Part shown: piece by piece, positions 1 to 5,084 of the stretch
Layout of the letters: every line of letters begins with the position of its first letter
How positions within the stretch are numbered: the stretch's first letter is position 1
From: ANME-2 cluster archaeon
GTDB taxonomy: Archaea; Halobacteriota; Methanosarcinia; Methanosarcinales; Methanocomedenaceae
NCBI GenBank assembly: GCA_023544495.1
Contig: JAMJFV010000146.1
Coordinates: 1-5,084 of the forward strand
Direction: 5' to 3'
DNA length: 5,084 nucleotides
Position numbers and translations under genes: made by a program
Notes under the pieces: model-generated
Told to the model about the DNA's origin: nothing
Databases searched by the model: none
What the model saw: the letters and a program-made list of their open reading frames with translations, nothing else

Positions 1-1
1 G

Positions 2-541
2 GCTGTGAAGAGCAAGAAGCATGTATCCTCAGTAGATAAGGCCAATGTGCTCTCTGACATCTACGGGTTCTGGCGCGAGGAGTTCGAGTCCATTGCTGCC
101 GGATATCCTGGTGTGGCCACGGATTTCAATTTTGTAGATGCTGTTACCATGTGGTTCGTGAAGGACCCCGAGTTCTTTGATGTGGTCGTAACGCCCAACA
201 TGTTCGGGGATATCATCACTGACCTGGGCGCCATGGTCCAGGGCGGACTGGGACTGGCCCCGGGTGGCAATATCAATCCCGAAGGTACGAGCATGTTCGA
301 GCCTATCCATGGCAGCGCGCCCAAGTACAAGGGTATGAACCGGGCCAACCCCATTGCCACTATCTGGGCCGGGGCTATGATGGTGGAGCAGATGGGTGAA
401 AGGCAGGCTGCTGATGCTATTGTGGCTGCCATCGAGCGGGATATCAGGGAGGCTAAGGTGCTGACCAGGGATATGGGTGGCAGGAGCGGTACTTCTGATG
501 TGGGCGACGAGATTGCCAGGCTTGTGAGGGAGATGCGCTGA
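2..541 (+). CDS. Isocitrate/3-isopropylmalate dehydrogenase family protein, C-terminal part (5' end outside window)
   Basis: This is the C-terminal half (179 codons) of a beta-decarboxylating, Mg-dependent hydroxyacid dehydrogenase of the cytoplasmic LeuB/Icd family; full members are about 330-420 residues. The frame is open to the left edge, so the GTG at 5 is probably an internal Val and not the start. Counting that Val as residue 1, visible family landmarks are the KAN lysine (K12), the VDA aspartate (D45), the metal-binding aspartates of FGDIITD (D69, D73), and the nucleotide loop HGSAPKYKG (102-110) followed by NPIATI. In typical NAD-dependent isopropylmalate dehydrogenases an Asp follows GSAP. 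Here it is Lys-Tyr, as in NADP-dependent E. coli isocitrate dehydrogenase, so I infer NADP use. Substrate (isocitrate, 3-isopropylmalate, homoisocitrate or malate/tartrate) cannot be decided because the N-terminal specificity helix is missing. The gene is GC-rich compared with npdG downstream. The family call is secure; leuB is one possible name. Confidence 0.9.
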   Translation, partial: AVKSKKHVSSVDKANVLSDIYGFWREEFESIAAGYPGVATDFNFVDAVTMWFVKDPEFFDVVVTPNMFGDIITDLGAMVQGGLGLAPGGNINPEGTSMFEPIHGSAPKYKGMNRANPIATIWAGAMMVEQMGERQAADAIVAAIERDIREAKVLTRDMGGRSGTSDVGDEIARLVREMR

Positions 542-704
542 AAACAGGTTTGATTGTAGAGGGAATACTGGAAGGTTAGCTGGGCAGACTGGTTTTTAGT
601 GTTATAATAGATAATATTACTGTCGACCATGCCGTTATATTTGTGGCGATTATAAGCATATGCCAACTTTAACTCATTCAGGGACAACAATGTTAATTCA
701 ATGC

Positions 705-720
705 ATAAACCATTTATACA
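705..720 (+). promoter_or_regulatory. Candidate TATA box and BRE for npdG
   Basis: An A-rich stretch (ATAAAC, 705-710) precedes TTTATACA (713-720), resembling an archaeal BRE plus TATA element. The usual TATA-to-start distance of about 26-27 bases would put transcription initiation near 742, just 5-10 bases before the npdG ATG at 749. That implies a very short leader and fits the lack of a clear Shine-Dalgarno there. Other AT-rich stretches exist in this spacer (for example 602-609 and 634-641), so the choice rests on spacing only. The rest of 542-748 holds no convincing gene; a short T5 run at 593-597 could help end transcription from the dehydrogenase gene. Confidence 0.35.
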
Positions 721-748
721 AAAAAACTGCTTTGAAAGCAATGGTAAT

Positions 749-1405
749 ATGAAAATTGCAATTCTTGGCGGAACCGGAAGCATTGGCGGGGGTCTGGCCC
801 TCAGGTGGGCTTTGGACCATGACATCATAATCGGTTCCCGAAAATTTGAAAAAGCCGAACTGACAGCCGATAAATATCGCACGGTCCTGAGAGAATCATC
901 AGGCAAGACCTGCAGCATGTATGGATGTCTGAATGAAGATGCAGTAAACGACGCCGATGTGATTGTATTGTCGGTGCCCTATGAACATGCAGTATCCACA
1001 ATTGAGTCCATCAAACCAAATTTGAAAGAACAGATCGTTATTTCTATCGTGGTGCCAATGGAGAAAGCAGAGTTCTTTAAATATTCGCCACCCGCTTGTG
1101 GTTCTGCTGCAATGGAGATCAAAAGCAAGCTTCCTGAAGGAGTGAAACTGGTTTCTGCGTTCCATAATGTTTCGGCAAGGAAACTCTATAATACCAATGA
1201 TGAACTTAACATGGATGTTTTCATTTGTGGTGATGATAACGTAGCAATCCTTACTGTTTCCAAACTGGTCAAAGATATCAAAAATCTCAGGCCACTTATG
1301 GCAGGTCCTCTTGAAGTATCATCCATGGTGGAAAGTATCACCCCCCTGCTGGTGAATCTTGCTATTTACAATAAAATGAAACATCTGGGCATAAAATGCG
1401 TTTGA
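749..1405 (+). CDS. npdG: NADPH-dependent F420 reductase (F420H2:NADP oxidoreductase)
   Basis: This cytoplasmic enzyme transfers hydride between coenzyme F420 and NADP, linking the catabolic F420 pool of methanogens and relatives to biosynthetic NADPH. The protein has 218 residues, the usual family length. It opens with a Rossmann motif, MKIAILGGTGSIGGG. T9, S30, R31 and K35 line up with the Archaeoglobus fulgidus Fno residues (T9, S31, R32, K36) that hold the NADP 2'-phosphate. Later blocks are also family hallmarks: ICGDD (about 175), LRPLMAGPLE (about 200), SMVESITPLLVN and the C-terminal LGIK. I chose the ATG at 749 over an in-frame ATG at 701, because homologues begin directly at the Rossmann strand and the 16 extra residues look unrelated. 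There is no strong Shine-Dalgarno. The stop overlaps the next start by 10 bases, so the two genes are probably cotranscribed. It is visibly poorer in GC than the dehydrogenase upstream. Confidence 0.93.
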   Translation: MKIAILGGTGSIGGGLALRWALDHDIIIGSRKFEKAELTADKYRTVLRESSGKTCSMYGCLNEDAVNDADVIVLSVPYEHAVSTIESIKPNLKEQIVISIVVPMEKAEFFKYSPPACGSAAMEIKSKLPEGVKLVSAFHNVSARKLYNTNDELNMDVFICGDDNVAILTVSKLVKDIKNLRPLMAGPLEVSSMVESITPLLVNLAIYNKMKHLGIKCV

Positions 1406-2016
1406 TAGATATCTACGAACAACTGCTTGAGATTTTGGGCCACCAGAACTGGTGGCCTGCCGATACACCTTTTGAAGTAATTGTTGGTGCACTGCTGACA
1501 CAACAGACCCGGTGGAACAATGTGGAACAGGCCATTTCCAACCTGAAAGAGCAAGGTCTGCTTGAACCAGAGACCCTGGCTGTCGCAGATACAGGTTCCC
1601 TTGAAGAGCTTATCAGGTGTACCGGATTCTACCGCCAAAAAGCACGTCGGTTAAAGAACCTTGCTGAGTATTATTCCAGGTACAAAGATATTCTGTCATA
1701 TAAGCCGGTGGATGAATTACGGCGGGAGTTGCTTGGACTTGAGGGTGTCGGAGATGAGACCGCTGATAGTATTATCCTGTACGCCGTCAACAAACCCAAG
1801 TTCGTCATTGATGCCTATACCTGCCGGATGCTGGACTGTCTTGGACTCAATGGGAATTACCGCATGCTGCAGCAGAGATTTGAATCTGAACTGGAGCATG
1901 ATGTTGACCTTTTCAAGGAATATCATGCATTGATAGTGGAATACGGTAAACAGTACTGTACCAGGCACAGGTGTGAAGAATGTGTTCTGGTAAAAAACGG
2001 GAAAACTATTATATAG
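1396..2016 (+). CDS. Endonuclease III-like HhH-GPD DNA glycosylase with degenerate Fe-S motif
   Basis: This is a 206-residue base-excision repair glycosylase of the HhH-GPD superfamily, closest by eye to the endonuclease III-related group that includes Helicobacter MagIII (3-methyladenine glycosylase). The N-terminal block WWPADTPFEVIVGALLTQQT (19-38) is typical of that group. The helix-hairpin-helix is LEGVGDETADSI (115-126), and the catalytic aspartate is D139 in FVIDAYT. The lysine that gives Nth its AP-lyase activity (GRKTA in E. coli) is Glu121 here, so a monofunctional glycosylase is expected. The C-terminal cluster region has only three cysteines (C188, C193, C196, spaced X4 and X2) where Nth has C-X6-C-X2-C-X5-C, so a normal 4Fe-4S cluster is doubtful. 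The target base cannot be read from sequence; alkylated purines are my guess by family. The ATG lies inside the end of npdG (10-base overlap) with no good Shine-Dalgarno, suggesting translational coupling. Automatic tools may call it nth. Confidence 0.87.
   Translation: MRLIDIYEQLLEILGHQNWWPADTPFEVIVGALLTQQTRWNNVEQAISNLKEQGLLEPETLAVADTGSLEELIRCTGFYRQKARRLKNLAEYYSRYKDILSYKPVDELRRELLGLEGVGDETADSIILYAVNKPKFVIDAYTCRMLDCLGLNGNYRMLQQRFESELEHDVDLFKEYHALIVEYGKQYCTRHRCEECVLVKNGKTII
2001..2015 (+). promoter_or_regulatory. Candidate BRE/TATA promoter for psmB
   Basis: GAAAAC (2001-2006) followed by TATTATATA (2007-2015) resembles an archaeal BRE/TATA pair, at the very end of the glycosylase gene. Initiation would fall near 2036-2040, giving a leader of about 40 bases before the psmB ATG at 2078. 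That leader would contain the T-rich tract and the Shine-Dalgarno. This is pattern and spacing only; transcription could also read through from npdG. Confidence 0.4.
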
Positions 2017-2048
2017 GGCGATGCCAATTAAGAAGTGGAGTTAACTGA

Positions 2049-2064
2049 TTTTCTCATTTTTTCT
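2049..2064 (+). terminator. U-rich tract between the glycosylase gene and psmB
   Basis: The stretch TTTTCTCATTTTTTCT is 13 T out of 16 bases, without an obvious stem before it. Archaeal transcripts commonly end at U-rich tracts, and the nuclease aCPSF1, encoded downstream in this window, is known to act at such tracts. The tract sits immediately before the psmB Shine-Dalgarno, so it may end the npdG/glycosylase transcript, or lie in the psmB leader if the promoter at 2001-2015 is used. Confidence 0.4.
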
Positions 2065-2066
2065 AT

Positions 2067-2071
2067 GAGGT
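2067..2071 (+). promoter_or_regulatory. Shine-Dalgarno that decides the psmB start
   Basis: GAGGT lies six bases before the ATG at 2078, an ideal position. It supports 2078 as the true start. The next downstream ATG (2085, another frame) opens the long reading frame but would leave this site 13 bases away and would omit the Thr1 processing site. Confidence 0.65.
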
Positions 2072-2077
2072 ATCCAC

Positions 2078-2711
2078 ATGGTTAATGAAAATGAACGTAA
2101 AGGTACAACAACTATTGGACTCGTCTGTAGCGAAGGCATTTTCCGAGAGCAGGGCTACAATGGGTTTTTTTATTGCAAGTAAAGATGCCAAAAAAATTTA
2201 CCAGATTGATGATCTGGTGGGAATGACCACTGCAGGTTCAGTGGGTGATGCACAGCGGCTTGTCAAGGTCATGCAGGTGGAATCCAAACTGTACAAGATG
2301 CGCAGACAGGAAAGTATGACCATCAAAGGAATTGGAAGCCTGCTATCAAATGTGCTTGGAGGTAATCGTTATTTCCCGTACATGGTGCAGCTTATTGTAG
2401 GCGGCGTGGATAAGACAGGACCAAGTCTGTATTCCCTGGATGCTATGGGGGGGCAGCTGGAAGAGACCACAGCAGTTTCAACTGGTTCAGGTTCTCCTAT
2501 AGCTTATGGTATACTTGAGGATAGATACAAGAAGGGACTGTCCATGGATGAAGGTGTCGACCTTGCCGTGAGGGCATTGCATAACGTTGTTAAGCGGGAT
2601 GCAGCATCTGGAAACGGTGTGAAGGTAGTACGGATCACTCATGATGGTTATTTCGAAGTAGACGATGCTGAGATTGAAAAGAAACGCAAAGCATTTAATG
2701 ATGCTCTATGA
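2078..2711 (+). CDS. psmB: Archaeal 20S proteasome beta subunit, interrupted by an apparent frameshift
   Basis: This is the catalytic subunit of the cytoplasmic 20S proteasome, an N-terminal threonine hydrolase that matures by cutting its own propeptide at Gly/Thr. From the ATG at 2078 the frame reads a nine-residue propeptide ending RKG, then TTTIGLVCSEG with Thr1 at 2105, but it stops at 2180-2182. The rest of the protein is in a different frame (ATG at 2085, stop at 2709-2711): SESRATMGFFIASKDAKK with Glu17 (codon 2145) and Lys33 (codon 2193) in Thermoplasma numbering, then QIDDLVGMTTAGSVGDAQ, YSLDAMGG, STGSGSP and the RDAAS motif matching D166/S169. Apart from the break, both parts agree with family consensus and show no decay. 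Starting at 2085 would give a 208-residue product lacking Thr1, with an unrelated first 18 or so residues. It is either an assembly error, a recent disruption, or an inactive copy; a second beta gene elsewhere is possible. aCPSF1 follows in the same direction. Confidence 0.88.
2138..2144 (+). other. Frame-change point in psmB (about 8 bases missing)
   Basis: The bases ATTTTCC form the junction between the two psmB frames. Consensus beta subunits have four residues, roughly Ile-Val-Phe/Leu-Ala, between the Gly at position 11 and Ser16-Glu17. The sequence provides only ATTT before TCC-GAG. Inserting eight bases of the form GTNTTNGC after ATT at 2138-2140 gives G-I-V-F/L-A-S-E-S-R in one continuous frame. 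A simple ribosomal +1 slip would rejoin the frames but leave the protein three residues short before the catalytic Glu17, so recoding is a poor explanation. Confidence 0.75.
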
Positions 2712-2745
2712 TGATACAATGTACTAAATAAGAAAACGGAATGAA

Positions 2746-2789
2746 GTTAGAAAAAAGTCTTTTCTACAACTTATTTTTTTCATTTTTTT
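2746..2789 (+). terminator. Weak hairpin and two T7 tracts between psmB and aCPSF1
   Basis: TAGAAAA (2748-2754) can pair with TTTTCTA (2760-2766) around the five-base loop AAGTC, and flanking GT/AC may extend it. After CAACTTA come T7 (2774-2780), CA, and a second T7 (2783-2789), ending four bases before the AGGA of the aCPSF1 ribosome site. The stem is AT-rich and weak, so the T tracts are the stronger signal. They are plausible U-rich termination or aCPSF1 cleavage sites for the psmB transcript, and would attenuate aCPSF1 if the genes are cotranscribed. Confidence 0.45.
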
Positions 2790-2806
2790 AACAGGACGTA
2801 AATACA

Positions 2807-4717
2807 ATGTCGGTAGATGACGTATTAGCTGATCTGAAAATAAAGATCAAAAAAAGGCTGCCACCCGGTGTGACTATTTCACAGGTGGAGTTCGAAGGGC
2901 CTGAACTGGTAATATACACTCCGGAACCAAAAAAGTTCGCTGATAATGGTGACATAGTCAGGAACCTGGCCAAGGACCTGCGTAAACGGCTGGTAGTTCG
3001 GCCGGACCCGGGTGTGCTGGCAGCACCGGAGAAAGTTGTGGAGACGATCTCAACCATCGTACCCAAGGATGCCGGTGTTTCCAACCATTATTTTGACACT
3101 GATACTGGAGAAGTCATTATCGAGGCTGAAAAGCCAGGACTTGTGATTGGCAGGCATGGCAACACGCTGCGGGAGATTACCAAGGAGATCGGCTGGACTC
3201 CCAAGGTTGTGAGGACGCCTCCGATAAAATCATCCACAGTCAACAACGTGCGCCAGTATATCAGGGACCATAAAGACGAACGTAAAGAACTGCTCAAGAT
3301 CATAGGAAGGAAGATACACCAGGAAGTGACCTCAAAGGATAAATGGGTCCGGGTCACCTCACTGGGAGGCTGCCGGGAAGTTGGACGCAGCTGCTTTTTG
3401 CTTTCAACCCCTGAGACAAGAGTGCTCATTGACTGCGGTGTCAATGTGGCTTCGGATGAAAACGGATCACCCTACCTGTACATCCCTGAGGTAACACCCA
3501 TCAGCCAGCTGGATGCAGTGGTACTGACTCATGCACATCTGGACCATTGCGGCCTGATACCATTGCTGTATAAGTATGGATATGAAGGACCAGTGTACTG
3601 TACTCCGCCTACCCGCGATCTGATGGCATTGCTGCAACTGGACTTTATCGATGTGGCTGCAAAGGAAGGCAAGACCATACCATACCCTTCAACCATGATA
3701 CGGGAAACCTTGAAACATACCATAACCCTGGATTATGGTGGGGTAACCGATATCGCTTCTGACATGAAGCTGACACTGCATAATGCCGGGCACATCCTGG
3801 GGTCATCAATAGTACATTTCCATGTTGGTGATGGATTGTACAATATAGCCTTTACCGGAGACTACAAGTATGAAAAGACCCGTCTTTTCGATCCGGCAGT
3901 AAATACCTTCCCGAGGATTGAAACCATAATCACCGAGGCTACGTACGGAGGGGCACGGGATATGCAGCCAAGTCGAAAGGAAGCTGAAGCACAGTTAAAG
4001 AAAATCGTTCAGGAAACTGTGGCCCGGGGAGGTACCGTGCTTATCCCTGCTTTTGCCGTGGGCAGGAGCCAGGAGGTCATGCTGGTACTTGAAGAAGCTA
4101 TCCGTCTGGGTGAAATCGACAAAGTACCTGTATATCTTGATGGTATGATCTGGGAGGCTACGGCCATACACACTACATATCCCGAATACCTGAACAGTGA
4201 CCTGAGGACAATGATTTTCCATAAAGGTATGAATCCCTTCCTTTCAGATTGTTTTGAACAGGTGGATTCTCAAAAGAAACGGCAGGATCTGCTGGAAAAC
4301 CGGGTGCCTAGTGTGGTGCTGGCCACGTCAGGAATGCTCAATGGCGGCCCTATCATGGAATATTTGAGGGCATACGGGCCTGATGAGAGGAATTCCCTTG
4401 TGTTCGTGGGATACCAGGCAGAAGGTACCATGGGCCGCAGGCTGCAAAAAGGATGGAATGAGATACCTGTATACCAGAACGGTAAATCAGAGGTTATTAC
4501 AGTGAACCTGCAGGTCCAGACAGTGGACGGTTTCTCCGGCCATTCTGACCGCAAGCAGTTAATGGATTATATCAAGAAGATGAAACCAAGGCCGGAACAT
4601 GTCCTGACCGAGCATGGTGATGAGAAGAGCTGCCTGGACCTGGCAAGTTCAATATACCGGAAGTTCAGGGTAGAGACCAGGGCACCTACAAATCTGGAAA
4701 CCATCAGGATGATATAA
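2807..4717 (+). CDS. fttA: Archaeal transcription termination nuclease aCPSF1 (KH + beta-CASP metallo-beta-lactamase)
   Basis: This archaeal homologue of CPSF73 is a zinc-dependent endo/5'-3' exoribonuclease that cleaves nascent RNA at U-rich sites and drives factor-dependent transcription termination. At 636 residues it is full length. Residues 1-145 form the two KH-like RNA-binding domains, the second with the GRHG loop (115-118). The metallo-beta-lactamase part carries THAHLDHCG (H242, H244, D246, H247), the motif 3 histidine H329 in AGHILGSS, and D352 in FTGDYKYE. The beta-CASP part carries motif A E377 (TEATYGG), PAFAVGRSQEVM (414-425), motif B H579 (FSGHSD) and motif C H603 (TEHGD). All expected metal ligands are present, so it should be active. 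The C-terminal NLETIRMI matches the conserved family tail. The ATG at 2807 has AGGA (2793-2796) ten bases upstream. It follows psmB by 95 bases containing U-rich tracts that are potential targets of its own product; guaAA follows 30 bases later. Confidence 0.96.
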   Translation: MSVDDVLADLKIKIKKRLPPGVTISQVEFEGPELVIYTPEPKKFADNGDIVRNLAKDLRKRLVVRPDPGVLAAPEKVVETISTIVPKDAGVSNHYFDTDTGEVIIEAEKPGLVIGRHGNTLREITKEIGWTPKVVRTPPIKSSTVNNVRQYIRDHKDERKELLKIIGRKIHQEVTSKDKWVRVTSLGGCREVGRSCFLLSTPETRVLIDCGVNVASDENGSPYLYIPEVTPISQLDAVVLTHAHLDHCGLIPLLYKYGYEGPVYCTPPTRDLMALLQLDFIDVAAKEGKTIPYPSTMIRETLKHTITLDYGGVTDIASDMKLTLHNAGHILGSSIVHFHVGDGLYNIAFTGDYKYEKTRLFDPAVNTFPRIETIITEATYGGARDMQPSRKEAEAQLKKIVQETVARGGTVLIPAFAVGRSQEVMLVLEEAIRLGEIDKVPVYLDGMIWEATAIHTTYPEYLNSDLRTMIFHKGMNPFLSDCFEQVDSQKKRQDLLENRVPSVVLATSGMLNGGPIMEYLRAYGPDERNSLVFVGYQAEGTMGRRLQKGWNEIPVYQNGKSEVITVNLQVQTVDGFSGHSDRKQLMDYIKKMKPRPEHVLTEHGDEKSCLDLASSIYRKFRVETRAPTNLETIRMI

Positions 4718-4747
4718 GTTTCATCAATTCTCCTGATAATGCCACAT

Positions 4748-5084
4748 ATGACCGACCTTAAGATCCTGGTAGTAAACAACTACGGCCAGTTCTGTCACCT
4801 CATCCACAGAGCAGTACGTGACCTGGATATGGAGACCGGCATCATAGCCAATACCCTTTCCAACGAGGAGATACTGGCCATGGAACCCGACGGCCTGATC
4901 TTGAGCGGCGGCCCAACAATAGACCGTATAGGCCGGGCCGAGGAGATGGTCCGGGAACTGGAGCTACCGATACTTGGAATCTGCCTGGGACACCAGTTAA
5001 TGGCCAGGGCCTACGGCGGCGAAATAGCTACCGGTCAAAAAGGGGGATATGCCGCCATACTGGTAGAGATATTGGATGAGGACG
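4748..5084 (+). CDS. guaAA: GMP synthase glutaminase subunit A (3' end outside window)
   Basis: This is the class I glutamine amidotransferase subunit of the split archaeal GMP synthetase, which releases ammonia from glutamine for the separate GuaAB subunit to convert XMP to GMP in the cytoplasm. The visible 112 residues are the N-terminal part of a protein usually about 190 long; the frame stays open to the edge, and the Cys-His-Glu histidine and glutamate lie outside. Hallmarks are ILVVNNYGQFCHLIHRA (6-22), DGLILSGGP (48-56), the nucleophile elbow GICLGHQL with Cys79, and KGGYAAILVEILDED. Start 4748 matches homologues, which begin a few residues before the first strand; an in-frame ATG at 4739 would add Met-Pro-His. 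Neither has a Shine-Dalgarno. GATATAAG (4711-4718) overlapping the aCPSF1 stop could be a TATA element, giving an almost leaderless message, or the gene may be read from the aCPSF1 transcript. Confidence 0.93.
   Translation, partial: MTDLKILVVNNYGQFCHLIHRAVRDLDMETGIIANTLSNEEILAMEPDGLILSGGPTIDRIGRAEEMVRELELPILGICLGHQLMARAYGGEIATGQKGGYAAILVEILDED

Noticed and set aside
5..7. GTG at 5 as the start of the dehydrogenase
   Set aside because: The frame is open upstream to the edge, and the fragment begins in the middle of the conserved family fold, so this is an internal codon of a truncated gene.
602..655. Inverted repeat TTATAAT (602-608) / ATTATAA (649-655)
   Set aside because: Only seven AT-only pairs with a 40-base gap in an AT-rich spacer; expected by chance.
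656..663. Palindrome GCATATGC as a possible operator
   Set aside because: Eight bases, single occurrence, no second half-site, and upstream of the favoured TATA candidate without further support.
61..918. A 285-codon open frame on the minus strand
   Set aside because: It runs antisense through the dehydrogenase gene, the spacer and the start of npdG. The opposite strand carries clear family motifs, and this translation matches nothing I recognise.
2138..2171. Programmed ribosomal frameshift at ATTTTCC, or at the T7 run 2165-2171, to make intact PsmB
   Set aside because: The consensus already switches frames before 2142, so the T7 run is past the junction. A +1 slip at ATTTTCC would still leave three residues missing beside the catalytic Glu17. 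A missing 8-base segment explains the data better.
2788..3444. Minus-strand open frames under aCPSF1
   Set aside because: They are shadows of the aCPSF1 coding strand, with Ser/Thr-rich translations and no motifs.
1..5084. CRISPR array, tRNA, rRNA, transposase or attachment site
   Set aside because: I read the spacers and genes for direct repeats, cloverleaf patterns and transposase motifs and saw none.

Overview
The window comes from an archaeon, most likely a methanogenic or methane-oxidising euryarchaeon of the Methanosarcinales/ANME-2 type. That rests on gene content and protein similarity recalled from memory, not on a search. The markers are an F420:NADP oxidoreductase, an archaeal 20S proteasome beta subunit, the archaeal termination nuclease aCPSF1 (FttA), a stand-alone glutaminase subunit of the split archaeal GMP synthetase, U-rich tracts between genes, and TATA-like promoter candidates. 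All recognised genes lie on the + strand.

Layout. Bases 2-541 hold the C-terminal half of an isocitrate/3-isopropylmalate dehydrogenase family enzyme, cut by the left window edge. A 207-base spacer with a TATA candidate follows. Next comes an overlapping pair: npdG (749-1405, F420H2:NADP oxidoreductase) and an endonuclease III-like HhH-GPD DNA glycosylase (1396-2016). A short spacer with a TATA candidate and a U-rich tract leads to psmB (2078-2711). A second spacer with a weak hairpin and two T7 tracts leads to the complete aCPSF1 gene (2807-4717). Finally guaAA (4748 to the right edge) is cut off after its catalytic cysteine region.

How they fit together. The left half is redox and metabolic: a probably NADP-linked beta-decarboxylating dehydrogenase and the enzyme linking the F420 and NADP pools, with a base-excision repair gene translationally coupled to the latter. 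The right half is information processing and protein turnover: proteasome core, transcription termination/RNA 3'-end nuclease, and GMP synthesis.

The most notable observation is that psmB is broken in this sequence. The processing site and catalytic Thr1 are encoded from an ATG at 2078 with a good Shine-Dalgarno, but the rest of the protein, from Glu17 on, is in another frame. Restoring exactly 8 bases near 2141 would give a consensus beta subunit. This is either an assembly error or a real disruption. Choosing the later ATG at 2085 hides the defect and yields a protein without its nucleophile. No mobile element, CRISPR array, tRNA or rRNA was seen, and I found no clear undescribed system.
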